In this document: positions 17,856 to 27,078 of the stretch, one piece after another
Layout: each line of letters starts with the position of its first letter
Numbering within the stretch: position 1 is the first letter of the stretch
From: JAAFHB01 sp963677935
GTDB taxonomy: Bacteria > Bacteroidota > Bacteroidia > Bacteroidales > Prolixibacteraceae
DNA: 64,000 bases
NCBI GenBank assembly: GCA_963677935.2
Contig: CAXXEH010000003.1
Span: forward strand, 6,324,001-6,388,000
Reading direction: 5' to 3'
Notes under the pieces: model-generated
The model's database searches: none
What the model was told of the DNA's origin: nothing
The model's input: only the letters and a program-made list of their open reading frames with translations
Made by a program: the position numbers and the translations under genes

Positions 17856-17882
17856 GAAACCCGCTGAATATCAGCAGGTTTC
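17856..17882 (-). terminator. Intrinsic terminator downstream of tRNA-Leu
   Basis: Read on the minus strand, GAAACCTGCTGA / TCAGCGGGTTTC form a 12-position stem (one mismatch) with a 3-nt loop, followed by a T-rich run (TTTATTT). It lies 12 nt past the 3' end of the tRNA gene, where a terminator is expected. The second IS copy is inserted just beyond it. Confidence 0.7.
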
Positions 17883-17894
17883 AGTCAATAATCG

Positions 17895-17978
17895 TACCCG
17901 GGGCGGGAATCGAACCCGCACGATATTGCTATCACTGGATTTTGAGTCCAGCGCGTCTACCAATTCCGCCACCCGGGC
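17895..17978 (-). tRNA. tRNA-Leu (anticodon CAA)
   Basis: Minus-strand cloverleaf of 84 nt: acceptor GCCCGGG pairs with CCCGGGT, D-arm GGTAGACGC, anticodon stem CTGGA/TCCAG with loop CTCAAAA giving anticodon CAA, a long class II variable arm typical of leucine tRNAs, and T-arm GCGGG TTCGATT CCCGC. The CCA end is not encoded. Reads UUG codons. Confidence 0.93.
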
Positions 17979-18006
17979 AGATAGAGCTTTTTTTGGTAGT
18001 GCGGCA

Positions 18007-18014
18007 CAAAGATA
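18007..18014 (-). promoter_or_regulatory. -7 box of the tRNA-Leu promoter
   Basis: On the minus strand the octamer TATCTTTG matches the Bacteroidota -7 consensus TAnnTTTG. It lies about 29 nt before the tRNA 5' end. The -33 element is only weakly seen (TTCG about 18 nt upstream). Confidence 0.5.
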
Positions 18015-18200
18015 ATCCAAATTTCTTTTTTGCGAAATTATTTTATCAAAAAGTGTAAACTATTGTATATGCGTTAATTAACTGATTTGTATGCCATGAT
18101 TGGATTTGTTGCGGAAAATTTTCATACCCTTTAGCCGCTTCTTAAGGGTGAAATGGATTTTAAATGTCTTATTTTTACAATGCACTTCTAATTTTATCTC

Positions 18201-18782
18201 ATGTTGACCGGAGAGGACAGGCAAATTTTTGAGGCAATTAAAAGGGATGAGCATGGCGCTTACGAAATGGTTTTTCGCAAGTTTTACCGTCCAATGACAG
18301 CCTATGCCTTCCGGTTTCTGGGAAACCTGTCCGATTCGGAGAGCATTGTTCAGGAGGTCTTCCTTAGGCTGTGGCAGAACAGGCACGAAATGATGATCAC
18401 CTCTTCTTTGCAGAATTATCTGTTCAGGTCGGTTAAAAACCACTGTATTAATTATATCGAGCACGAGAAGATTAAAACAGGTTATCAAACCATGGTGATC
18501 AATAATGAAACAGATCGCACTGATTACAGTGAGTTCTTCCTTGAATTTGGCTTGGTCAGTAAAATAGAGAATGCAATTGCCGCACTCCCTCAAAAACGTC
18601 AGGAGATTTTCCGTCTGGCGCGTGAGGAGGGGCTGAAATATCGCGAAATAGCCGAAAAACTTGAACTCTCGGTTAAAACGGTGGAGACACAAATGACATT
18701 GGCGCTTAAACAATTACGTGAGTCGCTTAAAGAGTTTAAGAACCTTGTGATGTTTTTTATGTGTGTGGTTAAGGGTAAATGA
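18201..18782 (+). CDS. ECF RNA polymerase sigma factor (RpoE/FecI-like)
   Basis: A 193-residue ECF sigma factor. Region 2 lies at about residues 22-63 (FRKFYRPMTAYAFRFLGN, then SIVQEVFLRLWQ), and region 4 at about 123-175 (ALPQKRQEIFRLAREEGL, then the HTH YREIAEKLELSVKTVETQM). It redirects RNA polymerase to a small regulon in response to release by its anti-sigma. The FecR-type gene follows after 22 nt. In Bacteroidota such pairs normally control a nearby SusC/TonB transducer; here the neighbours downstream are an STN protein and a macroglobulin-like protein instead. Confidence 0.92.
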   Translation: MLTGEDRQIFEAIKRDEHGAYEMVFRKFYRPMTAYAFRFLGNLSDSESIVQEVFLRLWQNRHEMMITSSLQNYLFRSVKNHCINYIEHEKIKTGYQTMVINNETDRTDYSEFFLEFGLVSKIENAIAALPQKRQEIFRLAREEGLKYREIAEKLELSVKTVETQMTLALKQLRESLKEFKNLVMFFMCVVKGK

Positions 18783-18804
18783 TTAATTGATTGTCTTAAA
18801 ACAA

Positions 18805-19824
18805 ATGGATAAGATGGATTTCAATAATACCGTATTGCCTGAAAAGGAGAAACAGTGGACTGCTTTTCTGAACGGTGAACCAGGTATTCCGGATCAATCC
18901 GGGCTGGATGAAAAGACAAAAACTGAATTTTCAACAGTCTGGGAGTCTGCCGGTACAAGTTTTTGCTATTCCGCTGCTAATTCTGATAAGGCGTGGAGCG
19001 CTCTCCAGGAAAAGATCTCAAAACCAAATTTTACTTACAGGTTATTACGATCCCGTGTATTCCAGTATGCCGCCACCATTTTGATAGTGATGGGAATCGG
19101 TTTGGCAGCTTATCAAATTATCAGAATTCCAACAAAGCAAATCTATGTTCCTGTTCAGTTGATGGTTGCAGAAACAGACGCACATCCTTTGAATCTAAGA
19201 GTAGTTACACTTTCTGATGGCTCGACCGTAAAGTTGAATGCAAATACACGAATGGAGTATCCTGAAAGTTTTGATGTTAATATCCGTAAAGTAAAACTCA
19301 CAGGAGAGGCTTTTTTCGAAGTTAAGAGAGATACGCTCCGTCCTTTTTTTATCGAGACTGCAAACGCATCGATTGAGGTGCTTGGAACTTCGTTTAATGT
19401 CTCTGCCTATCCACATGCCGAACTGGTGGAGGTGAATGTTAGAACCGGAAAGGTTAAGCTGACCCAGTATACCGAAGGAAATTTGGGCCGTAAATCTGCG
19501 ATTTTACCGGCAGGCGAGCGGGGATGGCTTAAAGTCGCAGAGGGGGAGATTGGTCATTCCAATAAACTTGCTTCTAATTATTCCTCCTGGATTACCAAGG
19601 AGATTACATTTCAACATACTCCGCTTAAAGAGGCATTTTCAATCCTGGAAAATACTTATCATGTAAAGTTTAAAATGGTAGATCCTGGAATTGGCTCAAT
19701 ACCTTATACTGCCAATTTTGCAAATCTGAATCTCGATTATATTGTTGAAGTAATAGCGCGCACACATCATCTTAAAGTGATAAGGGACGGAGACGAAATT
19801 ATATTTGCCAGGATTGTGAATTAG
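18805..19824 (+). CDS. FecR-family anti-sigma factor
   Basis: Inner-membrane anti-sigma partner of the preceding ECF factor. Start taken at the ATG 18805 (a TTG at 18787 also lies in frame). The N-terminal cytoplasmic part is about 80 residues, one membrane helix follows (FQYAATILIVMGIGLAAYQI), then the periplasmic FecR domain (VVTLSDGSTVKLNANTRMEY, GEAFFEVKRD, VLGTSFNVSAYP) and a C-terminal DUF4974-type domain (FQHTPLKEAFSILENTYHV). The C-terminal domain is expected to contact an STN domain; the next gene encodes one. Confidence 0.9.
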   Translation: MDKMDFNNTVLPEKEKQWTAFLNGEPGIPDQSGLDEKTKTEFSTVWESAGTSFCYSAANSDKAWSALQEKISKPNFTYRLLRSRVFQYAATILIVMGIGLAAYQIIRIPTKQIYVPVQLMVAETDAHPLNLRVVTLSDGSTVKLNANTRMEYPESFDVNIRKVKLTGEAFFEVKRDTLRPFFIETANASIEVLGTSFNVSAYPHAELVEVNVRTGKVKLTQYTEGNLGRKSAILPAGERGWLKVAEGEIGHSNKLASNYSSWITKEITFQHTPLKEAFSILENTYHVKFKMVDPGIGSIPYTANFANLNLDYIVEVIARTHHLKVIRDGDEIIFARIVN

Positions 19825-19879
19825 CCGGTTTTTCTCGCCCGGAATTATTAATTTTATACAAAGAACTAATAATACCGCC

Positions 19880-21361
19880 ATGCCGCTTATCAGGTCATGC
19901 ATTGTCCTTCTTTTTTTGCTTTTGATATGGTTTAAAACGCCGGCTCAGGAGTACCGATCGTTGCTTGAAAGGCGGATCAGTTGTCAAATTGATTCTGCAA
20001 CAGTTGAGCAGATTCTTGAGAAGGTAGTCAACGAAAATGATCTCTTCTTCTCATATAATCCGGATATACTTCCAAAAGGGAAAAACTCCCTCAAATTACT
20101 CAATGTGACTGTTGAGGTGTTTCTTCGAAGCATCCTTTCAACTGAAAAATATAAGATTGAGAATATAGATAATCAAATTATTATAACACTTAAAGAGGTT
20201 GCCCCGATCAAATTGTCAGGAATTGTATTTGAAGGGAGGGATGAATCTCCCGTGCCATATGCTGCTATAGGAATTGAAGGTGAAAGCATCGGTACAATGA
20301 CCAACACTGACGGTCGGTACGACTTCATTATTCCATGGAGGCTTCGCGATAAACCGGTCTCGGTTCGTTGTCTGGGTTTTAAACCCCTGGAATTGACACT
20401 GAATGAATTGAAGGGAAATGGAAGAATTAAACTTGAACCTGTCACCATACATCTGCGCGAGATTGAAGTGAAACCTGTTAACATTGGTGATCTGTTAAGC
20501 AATTACCGAAATAATATTGAGAAGAACTATGAGTTATCAACACAGCTGATGATTACTTTTTATCGCGAAACGATCAGACGCGATGATCAGTATATCGGCG
20601 TTTGGGAAGCCATCATGGAGATGTTGAAAAGCCCGTATTATTCCGGGGGATCCGACCGGGTACGGTTTCTGAAGGGGCGAAAAAGTAATTTTAATAAAGT
20701 TTTTAACGATATAAGCCTGAAGATTCAGGGGGGGCCCTGGTACATCACTACATTGGATATTGTACGGAATCCGGAATCGTTTCTGGATCCTAAATTTGAG
20801 AATCTTTACCGGTACCGGTTTGAACAACCTGAGATGTATAATGGTCGGGTGACCTGGGTAATCAGATTTTCGAGGAAAGAGGATGTAAATTTCCCTTGTT
20901 ATTTTGGGAAGATTTTGATTGATGCGGAGAGCTATGCCCTTGTTAATGCTGAATTTGGATTGGATAAAAAGAGTTTGAAGTTGAATGGTGACACTTTCAT
21001 CAAGAAAGAGCCACATGGTATTACAACCCGGCCTGAAGGCGCCGAATACTCGGTAAATTACAGGATGGTTAATGGCCGCTGGCAGTTCTACTCGGCACGA
21101 ACGGATGTTGTGTTTAAAGTAAAGCAAAATAAGGGTAGTCTAAAAACTGAATACCGAAGTGTTTCTGATATTTTAGTTACCCAGCAGTACCCATTCCCTT
21201 CACGTGCCAGGTTCGGACCAGAAGGGCTTTTCAGAGCTGATGACATTTTTGCGGACATCAGCGGTCCGTATGACCCCGAATTCTGGGGAAATTTTAATGT
21301 GATCAAACCTGATGACGATTTAAGTAAGGCGCTTAGGGAGATGGAAACAAAGGGGGAATAA
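19880..21361 (+). CDS. STN and carboxypeptidase-regulatory-like domain protein
   Basis: Exported protein of 493 residues. Signal peptide to TPAQ; STN (secretin/TonB short N-terminal) domain about residues 30-108 (VEQILEKVVNENDLFFSYNP, LLNVTVEVFLRSIL); carboxypeptidase D regulatory-like domain about 110-180 (LSGIVFEGRDESPVPYAAI, GTMTNTDGRYDF); then a C-terminal domain of about 290 residues that I do not recognise (ITFYRETIRRDDQYIGVWEA). It has no TonB plug or beta-barrel. The STN domain is the part known from TonB transducers to signal to FecR, so it may be the sensor input for the sigma/anti-sigma pair. Confidence 0.8.
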   Translation: MPLIRSCIVLLFLLLIWFKTPAQEYRSLLERRISCQIDSATVEQILEKVVNENDLFFSYNPDILPKGKNSLKLLNVTVEVFLRSILSTEKYKIENIDNQIIITLKEVAPIKLSGIVFEGRDESPVPYAAIGIEGESIGTMTNTDGRYDFIIPWRLRDKPVSVRCLGFKPLELTLNELKGNGRIKLEPVTIHLREIEVKPVNIGDLLSNYRNNIEKNYELSTQLMITFYRETIRRDDQYIGVWEAIMEMLKSPYYSGGSDRVRFLKGRKSNFNKVFNDISLKIQGGPWYITTLDIVRNPESFLDPKFENLYRYRFEQPEMYNGRVTWVIRFSRKEDVNFPCYFGKILIDAESYALVNAEFGLDKKSLKLNGDTFIKKEPHGITTRPEGAEYSVNYRMVNGRWQFYSARTDVVFKVKQNKGSLKTEYRSVSDILVTQQYPFPSRARFGPEGLFRADDIFADISGPYDPEFWGNFNVIKPDDDLSKALREMETKGE

Positions 21362-21390
21362 GAGAATTCGGCGATGAGCTAATTTGATAA

Positions 21391-21422
21391 TTTGTGATAT
21401 CGCTAAGAGTAAATTAATTTTG
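21391..21422 (+). promoter_or_regulatory. Bacteroidota-type promoter before the macroglobulin-like gene
   Basis: TTTG at 21391-21394, a 20-nt spacer, and TAATTTTG at 21415-21422 fit the -33 TTTG / -7 TAnnTTTG consensus of the primary sigma factor. Transcription would begin near 21429, about 45 nt before the start codon. The gene can therefore be expressed apart from the sigma/FecR/STN transcript. Confidence 0.6.
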
Positions 21423-21472
21423 ATTGCAATATTAATATTTCATACAATCTCTTAAAAACAAATAATATACAA

Positions 21473-24046
21473 ATGAAAAGCATCTGTAAGACACTGTTTA
21501 TGATTGTCTTGGTTGTTTTTCCTGCTGTAAAAAACCTCGGGCAGGAAGATTTTTTCTCACGGCTGAAGACTCAGTTGCTATTGTATCGGACCCAAAAGAC
21601 AGAGCAGGTAATTGTGATACAGACCGATAAATCGCTTTATCGGCAAGGTGAAACGATCTGGATGAAGGGTTATGTTACTGATGCCATCACCCATTTTTTA
21701 TCACTGAATAGTCGTGAATTGTCTGTTCAACTTACCGATAATAAGGGTGTCAACGTGTCGGAAGGGAAATTCCTGCTCCGAAATGGAGTGGCTGATTTCA
21801 ACTTTTCAATCCCGACAGATTTGCCAAGTGATGTATATTACCTTGTTGCCTATACACCGGAGATGGAAAATTGCGGTATACAGGCTATTTTTAAAAAGGA
21901 GGTGATCATCGGCAGGCCGGAGAACCTGGATGTTAATCCTCATCTGGAGTACTCAAAACCATTCTTTGCTCCCGACTGTAAAGAGAGTGCGACCCTCAGA
22001 CTGGTGAACAATAGTGGAAAACCAATATCGGGTAAACGTTTTGAATATCAGATGCTTTGTGAGGATCGGGAACTTTTGTCAGGAAAAGGGAAAACGGCAA
22101 CAAATGGTTCAGGAGAAGTGGTTTTTTTTACTCCATCTGCCCAAAATGGGAAGGCGATGTTGGCTTCCCTGACAATTCCCGCGGGAAGGGATAGGCTCAA
22201 TATGGTTAGTAAGATCCCCCTCTCCTCTGAAAAAATTATTATCACCTTTTTCCCTGAAGGGGGTAAAATGGTGCCTGGGATTCCTCAATTAGTGGTTTTT
22301 GTTGCAAAAGATCAACTTGGATGTCCTGTGATTTTACAATCAGATATTATTGATGAAACGGATCATCTTGTTGTGTCAACAGCTACCTCGCAATCAGGGA
22401 TTGGCACTTTTACATTGATTAACAATGATAACCGGAAGTTGAGAATGAAGATTGTAAGTGACATTGGAAAAAATCAGGAGACGCAGCTCCCTTCCCTTTC
22501 TCCGGAGGGCATGAGTATCGCAGTTAAAAAGAACGATGGGAAGAATCTCTCCCTCCTGGTTGCACGTCCACCAAAATCAAATACAGCAAATTTTAAGATT
22601 GTTGCTGTGTGTAATGGGGAGTTAATCTGGGCCAGCGATTTTAATCTGGAACAGTCAGGAGTAATCAATATTCCGCTTGATAATTTCAATTCCGAAATTG
22701 CCGCCATTGCCATATTCAATCAGAAGGGTGGAATTGTTGCTCAAAGGTTGATCTATACAGGAAAGATTCACCCCTTGAATATCACCATTACTCCGAATAA
22801 AAGTGTCTATAATAAGGGAGAGGAAGGGTTAATCATTGTGAAAATAACCGATCAAAATGGAAAGCCCGTAAAGGCAGAGCTGGCAGCTGGCATTGCAGAT
22901 AGGTACACCTTCCCGACCTCCTCTTCACAGGTGAGCTCCCTTTATTACGGACTCCAAAAGCCGCTTCTTTTTGATGAGCCACTTGAGAAAACAGATGGTT
23001 TGATACTCGACTATTGTCTGGTAAGCAATAGTTTACGTGGGTTTGACTGGGACAGGATAGTGGCTATTGATCCGGCAAAGGGGGCAAATCCAAGATTAAA
23101 TGCCATCAGGATTTCAGGTACTGTGCTTGACGAAAAAGATTTACCGGTACCTAATGCTTTGGTTAGCCTTACCAGTACCTCGCTTCAGCAATTTAATGCA
23201 AGCAGCGACCTTCATGGTGAATTTGTAATTAATTTACCTGTTTCAGTTGAAAAGAGAAATCTATCTGCTTCGGCAACTGATGTTTCCGGAAGAGGTAATT
23301 ACCGCGTGGTTTTAAATAAAAGTTTCAAGGATGAACTGGTAAATAGTTTGAGTCATCTCTCTTTGAATAACTGGCACATTCTTTCGCAAATCTCTGAGTC
23401 GGATTATTTCAGGAATAACCCCGATTTTTTTAAGGTCAGACCTCCGGTGAAAGTAAGGATTGATGAGCGAAAAGTGACGGAACCTTATTGGAAGAAATAC
23501 CTTACCGGATCTTCCCATTTACTTGATATAATAAAGTCAATTCACCCCTACGAGCTGAATGGAGGGAAAATTATTTTCCGGGGGATCAACTCTTTTATAG
23601 CGCAGGATGGAGCCTTGATCGTTATTGATGGACAACGGATGGGAACCGATGCATCCGCCTTAACAATGATCAATCCTCAGGATGTTGAAGATATCCGTAT
23701 CCTGCTTGATCCGGTTGAAATGGGGATCTATTCGGGATTAAATTCTATTGGTGTTATCGAGATTAAAACCAAACAAGGGGGAGAAAATAATAGTAAGTCT
23801 AATGAACTGATCGAAAAACCAAAGGAGATTTCTCCAACACAGTTCATGCCCACGTCGATTGGAGATGGGAAGTTCGACCTCAAGACTACCTTGCAGTGGA
23901 TTCCGGTCCTTTTTACCAACCAACAGGGAGAGGCTGCAATCCCTTTCAGGGCTGGAGGGATTAAGTCAACATTCATAATTGAAGTGGCTGGTTATACCGA
24001 TCAGCGACAATGGATCGGGAGCCAGAAGGAGATACAAGTAGAGTAG
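21473..24046 (+). CDS. Macroglobulin-domain (MG2) protein with TonB plug-like domain
   Basis: Large exported protein of 857 residues. A signal peptide is followed by an MG2-like macroglobulin domain (IQTDKSLYRQGETIWMKGYV, SDVYYLVAYT, about residues 45-130), further beta domains including MGs around 250-450, a carboxypeptidase-regulatory-like fold at about 543-620 (ISGTVLDEKDLPVPNALVSL), and a TonB receptor plug-like domain at about 705-770 (IVIDGQRMGTDASAL, VEDIRILLDP, GVIEIKTK). No outer-membrane barrel follows. The combination is known among uncharacterised Bacteroidota surface proteins; the role is unknown. Its location suggests the output or partner of the sigma/FecR/STN set. Confidence 0.75.
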   Translation: MKSICKTLFMIVLVVFPAVKNLGQEDFFSRLKTQLLLYRTQKTEQVIVIQTDKSLYRQGETIWMKGYVTDAITHFLSLNSRELSVQLTDNKGVNVSEGKFLLRNGVADFNFSIPTDLPSDVYYLVAYTPEMENCGIQAIFKKEVIIGRPENLDVNPHLEYSKPFFAPDCKESATLRLVNNSGKPISGKRFEYQMLCEDRELLSGKGKTATNGSGEVVFFTPSAQNGKAMLASLTIPAGRDRLNMVSKIPLSSEKIIITFFPEGGKMVPGIPQLVVFVAKDQLGCPVILQSDIIDETDHLVVSTATSQSGIGTFTLINNDNRKLRMKIVSDIGKNQETQLPSLSPEGMSIAVKKNDGKNLSLLVARPPKSNTANFKIVAVCNGELIWASDFNLEQSGVINIPLDNFNSEIAAIAIFNQKGGIVAQRLIYTGKIHPLNITITPNKSVYNKGEEGLIIVKITDQNGKPVKAELAAGIADRYTFPTSSSQVSSLYYGLQKPLLFDEPLEKTDGLILDYCLVSNSLRGFDWDRIVAIDPAKGANPRLNAIRISGTVLDEKDLPVPNALVSLTSTSLQQFNASSDLHGEFVINLPVSVEKRNLSASATDVSGRGNYRVVLNKSFKDELVNSLSHLSLNNWHILSQISESDYFRNNPDFFKVRPPVKVRIDERKVTEPYWKKYLTGSSHLLDIIKSIHPYELNGGKIIFRGINSFIAQDGALIVIDGQRMGTDASALTMINPQDVEDIRILLDPVEMGIYSGLNSIGVIEIKTKQGGENNSKSNELIEKPKEISPTQFMPTSIGDGKFDLKTTLQWIPVLFTNQQGEAAIPFRAGGIKSTFIIEVAGYTDQRQWIGSQKEIQVE

Positions 24047-24111
24047 GAATTGGAAATGAAAGAAGAAGAAATTAAGAATTGAAAATATTGAAGGATGTGG
24101 CATCGTTTTAT

Positions 24112-24612
24112 TCATCTGAGATCATCTTTCCTGAACCGAAGCGGAAGAAGGCCATCAATTCCATCAATTACAAGGATCTTATCAGCACTGTCAAGAATAA
24201 TACGAATAGGTTTGCCTGTAATATCTTCATATTCAGCGATTACCTGACGGCAGGCGCCACAAGGTTTGGCAATTCCTGATGGTAAATGGGTGAGCGTACT
24301 CACTGCAATTGTCACGATTGGAACTTTTGGATATTGCGCTCCGGCATAAAACAAGGCCGTTCTTTCGGCACACAAGCCTGAGGGATAGGCTGCATTTTCC
24401 TGATTATTACCCGTTATGATCACACCGTTTTCGAGCAAAACCGCGGCTCCGACACGAAATTTAGAATAGGGTGCATAAGCATTCCGTGCAGTTTCTCTTG
24501 CCTTCATTATCAGCTGATTGTCCAGTGTTGGTAAGCTGGTGACGGATTCATATTCTTTATATTTAATTTGAAGGATGATCTCTTTCACGATGTGCAGTTT
24601 AACAATCTCCAA
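24112..24612 (-). CDS. cdd: Cytidine deaminase
   Basis: Zinc-dependent deaminase converting cytidine/deoxycytidine to uridine/deoxyuridine in pyrimidine salvage. Zinc ligands and catalytic glutamate are visible as CAERTA (C81, E83) and PCGACRQ (C118, C121), and NAYAPYSKFRVGAAV is the substrate-binding start of the fold. At 166 residues it has an extra N-terminal 30 residues compared with short tetrameric enzymes. It converges with the macroglobulin-like gene and is transcribed alone. Confidence 0.93.
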   Translation of the reverse strand: MEIVKLHIVKEIILQIKYKEYESVTSLPTLDNQLIMKARETARNAYAPYSKFRVGAAVLLENGVIITGNNQENAAYPSGLCAERTALFYAGAQYPKVPIVTIAVSTLTHLPSGIAKPCGACRQVIAEYEDITGKPIRIILDSADKILVIDGIDGLLPLRFRKDDLR

Positions 24613-24769
24613 ATGTACAATATATTTTTCCTAAACTAAATTGTTTTAGTGGAGGGGAAAATGCTGATTAGAATTTTATATTCTGGATTGTTTCATGCCG
24701 GCCTGTGTGTTTCGTTCCGATTTTTTTAATTTTGAGCCATTATTGAATATTCAAACCGATCAACAATAT

Positions 24770-25744
24770 ATGTATCCTCATCGACTGAAATTAATTTCTT
24801 TGATTGGCACCCTTGCCGTTTTTACTTCCGTCGCCTATTGTGAACGACAACAAAAGAATACACGTCAGCAATACATCGATCTTTATGCGCAATTGGCGAT
24901 TCAGGAGATGAATGAATACCATATCCCTGCAAGTATTACCATGGCTCAGGCGTGCCTGGAATCGGGTGACGGCAACTCATCACTTGCTGTCGGTGCGAAT
25001 AATCACTTTGGGATTAAATGCAGAAATGATTGGACTGGTTTATCAGTCAGGCATGACGACGATGCCAAAGATGAATGTTTCAGAAAATATTCCAGCGCAA
25101 TTGAATCTTTCAGGGATCACTCTACATTTTTGACCGGGGGAATGCGTTATCAGTTTCTATTCGATTATGATATAAAGGATTATAAAAAGTGGGCATATGG
25201 TTTAAAAAGAGCGGGCTATGCTACCGATCCGCAGTATCCTGAAAGGTTACTGAAGATTATTGAGGAGTTTCAGCTTTATCGGTTGGACGAATATTACAAT
25301 AGTTCGTTAACCTATGCCGGACCCGAAAGTAAGGGGGGCGTTTTTAAATCAATTCATAATCAAAGTAAGGTGTCCACAAATCCATATTTGGCCAGGAAGG
25401 TTGTAAAAAGGAATGGCGCAAAAGCCTTCTTCGCAAAGGCGGGCGACACCTATGAACAGATTGCAGCTGAATTTTCGATGAAAGAGCGTGAAATAGACAG
25501 GTATAACGATGTAACCCAGGGAGAACGTCTTGAAGCAGGATCAATTGTATATCTGCAACGTAAGCGGGGGAGTGCTCCCCGGGGGAACGAAGTGCATACC
25601 TTGAGAAAGGGCGAATCGATGTGGTCAATTGCCCAATGGTATGGTATCAGGTTGAATACACTTTGCCGCAAAAACAGGCTGAAAGATGGATACGAACTTC
25701 AACCCGGACAGCAAATTTCATTGAGGAAAAAAGTGAAAAGGTAG
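24770..25744 (+). CDS. Glucosaminidase-domain cell-wall hydrolase with two LysM repeats
   Basis: Exported peptidoglycan hydrolase. I chose the ATG at 24770 (MYPHRLKLISLIG) because it gives a signal peptide; an upstream in-frame ATG at 24695 would put a non-leader segment in front. The catalytic domain is of the mannosyl-glycoprotein endo-beta-N-acetylglucosaminidase/FlgJ type (ASITMAQACLESGDGNSSLA with the glutamate of LESG as catalytic residue, NNHFGIKC, YATDPQYPERLL). Two LysM repeats follow at about residues 218-265 and 275-324. It cleaves glycan strands during wall growth or division. Converges with fmt. Confidence 0.88.
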   Translation: MYPHRLKLISLIGTLAVFTSVAYCERQQKNTRQQYIDLYAQLAIQEMNEYHIPASITMAQACLESGDGNSSLAVGANNHFGIKCRNDWTGLSVRHDDDAKDECFRKYSSAIESFRDHSTFLTGGMRYQFLFDYDIKDYKKWAYGLKRAGYATDPQYPERLLKIIEEFQLYRLDEYYNSSLTYAGPESKGGVFKSIHNQSKVSTNPYLARKVVKRNGAKAFFAKAGDTYEQIAAEFSMKEREIDRYNDVTQGERLEAGSIVYLQRKRGSAPRGNEVHTLRKGESMWSIAQWYGIRLNTLCRKNRLKDGYELQPGQQISLRKKVKR

Positions 25745-25750
25745 GGTCCT

Positions 25751-25817
25751 AATGAAAGAATTAAGGAATTAAAGAATGAAGATTTTGTTAATTCTTTCAT
25801 TGGTTAATTCTTTCATT
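25751..25817. terminator. Bidirectional terminator between the glucosaminidase gene and fmt
   Basis: AATGAAAGAATTAA at 25751-25764 is a perfect complement of TTAATTCTTTCATT, which occurs twice (25788-25801 and 25804-25817). The two convergent genes end on either side, so hairpins formed in both transcripts are likely terminators. The doubled right arm lets two alternative hairpins form. Confidence 0.6.
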
Positions 25818-25828
25818 CTTCGCTTTTC

Positions 25829-26794
25829 TCATTCTGCCTGAAAGTCAGCTACATTAGGAAAGCCACGCAGAAACTCAGCAATACCCATTCTTTTTTTACC
25901 AGCGATCTGTAAATCAATGATATGCAGAAATCCATCGGTACCGGCAATTTTTAGATATTTTTTATTGTCGCTAAGTATTTCACCTGGCTGGCAATTATGT
26001 TGGATCTGTTCAGCATCTGCTTTAAATATCTTTGCACTTATTTCGAGTCCCGAACGTTTAAGACAGGTCCAGGCAGCCGGGTATGGGCTTAATCCCCTAA
26101 TCAGATTTTTGATCTCTCTCACCGGTTTGTTCCAATCGATTTTACAATGTTCCTTGAAAATTTTGGGGGCATGAAGTCGCAGCGGATCGATTGCCTTCAA
26201 CTCCTGGGGCATTGGTGATATCGTTCCTTCTGCCAAGGCATCGATCGTTTTTAGCACAAGATACGCGCCTATAATCATCAGTTTGTCGTGAATATCTCCA
26301 ATCGTTTCATCGGGCCCGATCGGGATTTTTTCCTGAAAAAGGATATTTCCCGTATCGATCTCCTGTTTTAAAAGAAAGGTGGTCACTCCGGTTTCATTAT
26401 CGCCGTTGATAATTGCCCAGTTGAGCGGTGCAGCTCCGCGATAACGGGGGAGCAACGATCCGTGCAGATTAAATGTTCCCATTTGTGGCATCTTCCAGAC
26501 AACCTCTGGAAGCATTCTGAATGCCACTATGATCTGGATATCGGCATTTAATGATTTTAATTCAAACAGGAATTGCTCATCTTTCAGTTTTTCGGGTTGT
26601 AGTACTGTCAATCCGCAACTCGTGGCATATTTTTTTACGTCTGACTGATGCATTTGCTGACCACGGCCGGCAGGGCGGTCCGGTGCTGTGACAACACCTA
26701 CAACATTATATCCATTTTCGACCAGGGCTTTTAAACTTGCAACAGCAAATTCGGGAGTTCCCATGAAGATAATCCGAAGATCTTTTCCGTTCAT
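25829..26794 (-). CDS. fmt: Methionyl-tRNA formyltransferase
   Basis: Formylates initiator Met-tRNA with 10-formyl-tetrahydrofolate. N-terminal formyltransferase domain with FMGTPEFAV, HGSLLPRYRGAAP and catalytic N109, H111 and D147; C-terminal OB-like tRNA-binding domain from about residue 207. Length 321 is normal. The strand neighbours DUF5522, ribBA and the LptF/G permease form a run of core genes in the same direction. Confidence 0.96.
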   Translation of the reverse strand: MNGKDLRIIFMGTPEFAVASLKALVENGYNVVGVVTAPDRPAGRGQQMHQSDVKKYATSCGLTVLQPEKLKDEQFLFELKSLNADIQIIVAFRMLPEVVWKMPQMGTFNLHGSLLPRYRGAAPLNWAIINGDNETGVTTFLLKQEIDTGNILFQEKIPIGPDETIGDIHDKLMIIGAYLVLKTIDALAEGTISPMPQELKAIDPLRLHAPKIFKEHCKIDWNKPVREIKNLIRGLSPYPAAWTCLKRSGLEISAKIFKADAEQIQHNCQPGEILSDNKKYLKIAGTDGFLHIIDLQIAGKKRMGIAEFLRGFPNVADFQAE

Positions 26795-26836
26795 CGGTGC
26801 AGGTTTTAAATTTCAGTTGAAAGATAATCCGACGGA

Positions 26837-27031
26837 TTACCGAAGATTTGTATTACCCTTTATGGCTTTCGGAAAGTAGGGGCAGTTCTGGCATCCGTTT
26901 CCGCAGCAGTAACCACGGTTTTTTAGAAAACTTTCGGTCATTATTCTGTACCCGTCCTTCGTTAAATGGTAATCCACTCCTTCCCTCAATTCATTTTCGT
27001 AATTGCTTTTATATTCAATATTATCAGACAT
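26837..27031 (-). CDS. DUF5522 family small cysteine-rich protein
   Basis: A 64-residue protein starting at ATG 27031 (MSDNIEYKS); a TTG at 27064 is also in frame but less likely. The core GYCCGNGCQNCPY has four to five clustered cysteines typical of the DUF5522 family and likely binds a metal. Function unknown. It lies 42 nt upstream of fmt and 47 nt downstream of ribBA. Confidence 0.75.
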   Translation of the reverse strand: MSDNIEYKSNYENELREGVDYHLTKDGYRIMTESFLKNRGYCCGNGCQNCPYFPKAIKGNTNLR

Positions 27032-27078
27032 ATGCAACCCTTTAGTGTATATTTCCTTATCCAATAACTTACCTTAAC

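Noticed and set aside
18078..18713. 211-codon minus-strand ORF opposite the sigma factor gene
   Set aside because: The plus strand encodes a clear ECF sigma factor; the reverse frame has no recognisable protein features.
20537..21127. 196-codon minus-strand ORF opposite the STN protein
   Set aside because: Shadow frame of a well-formed gene.
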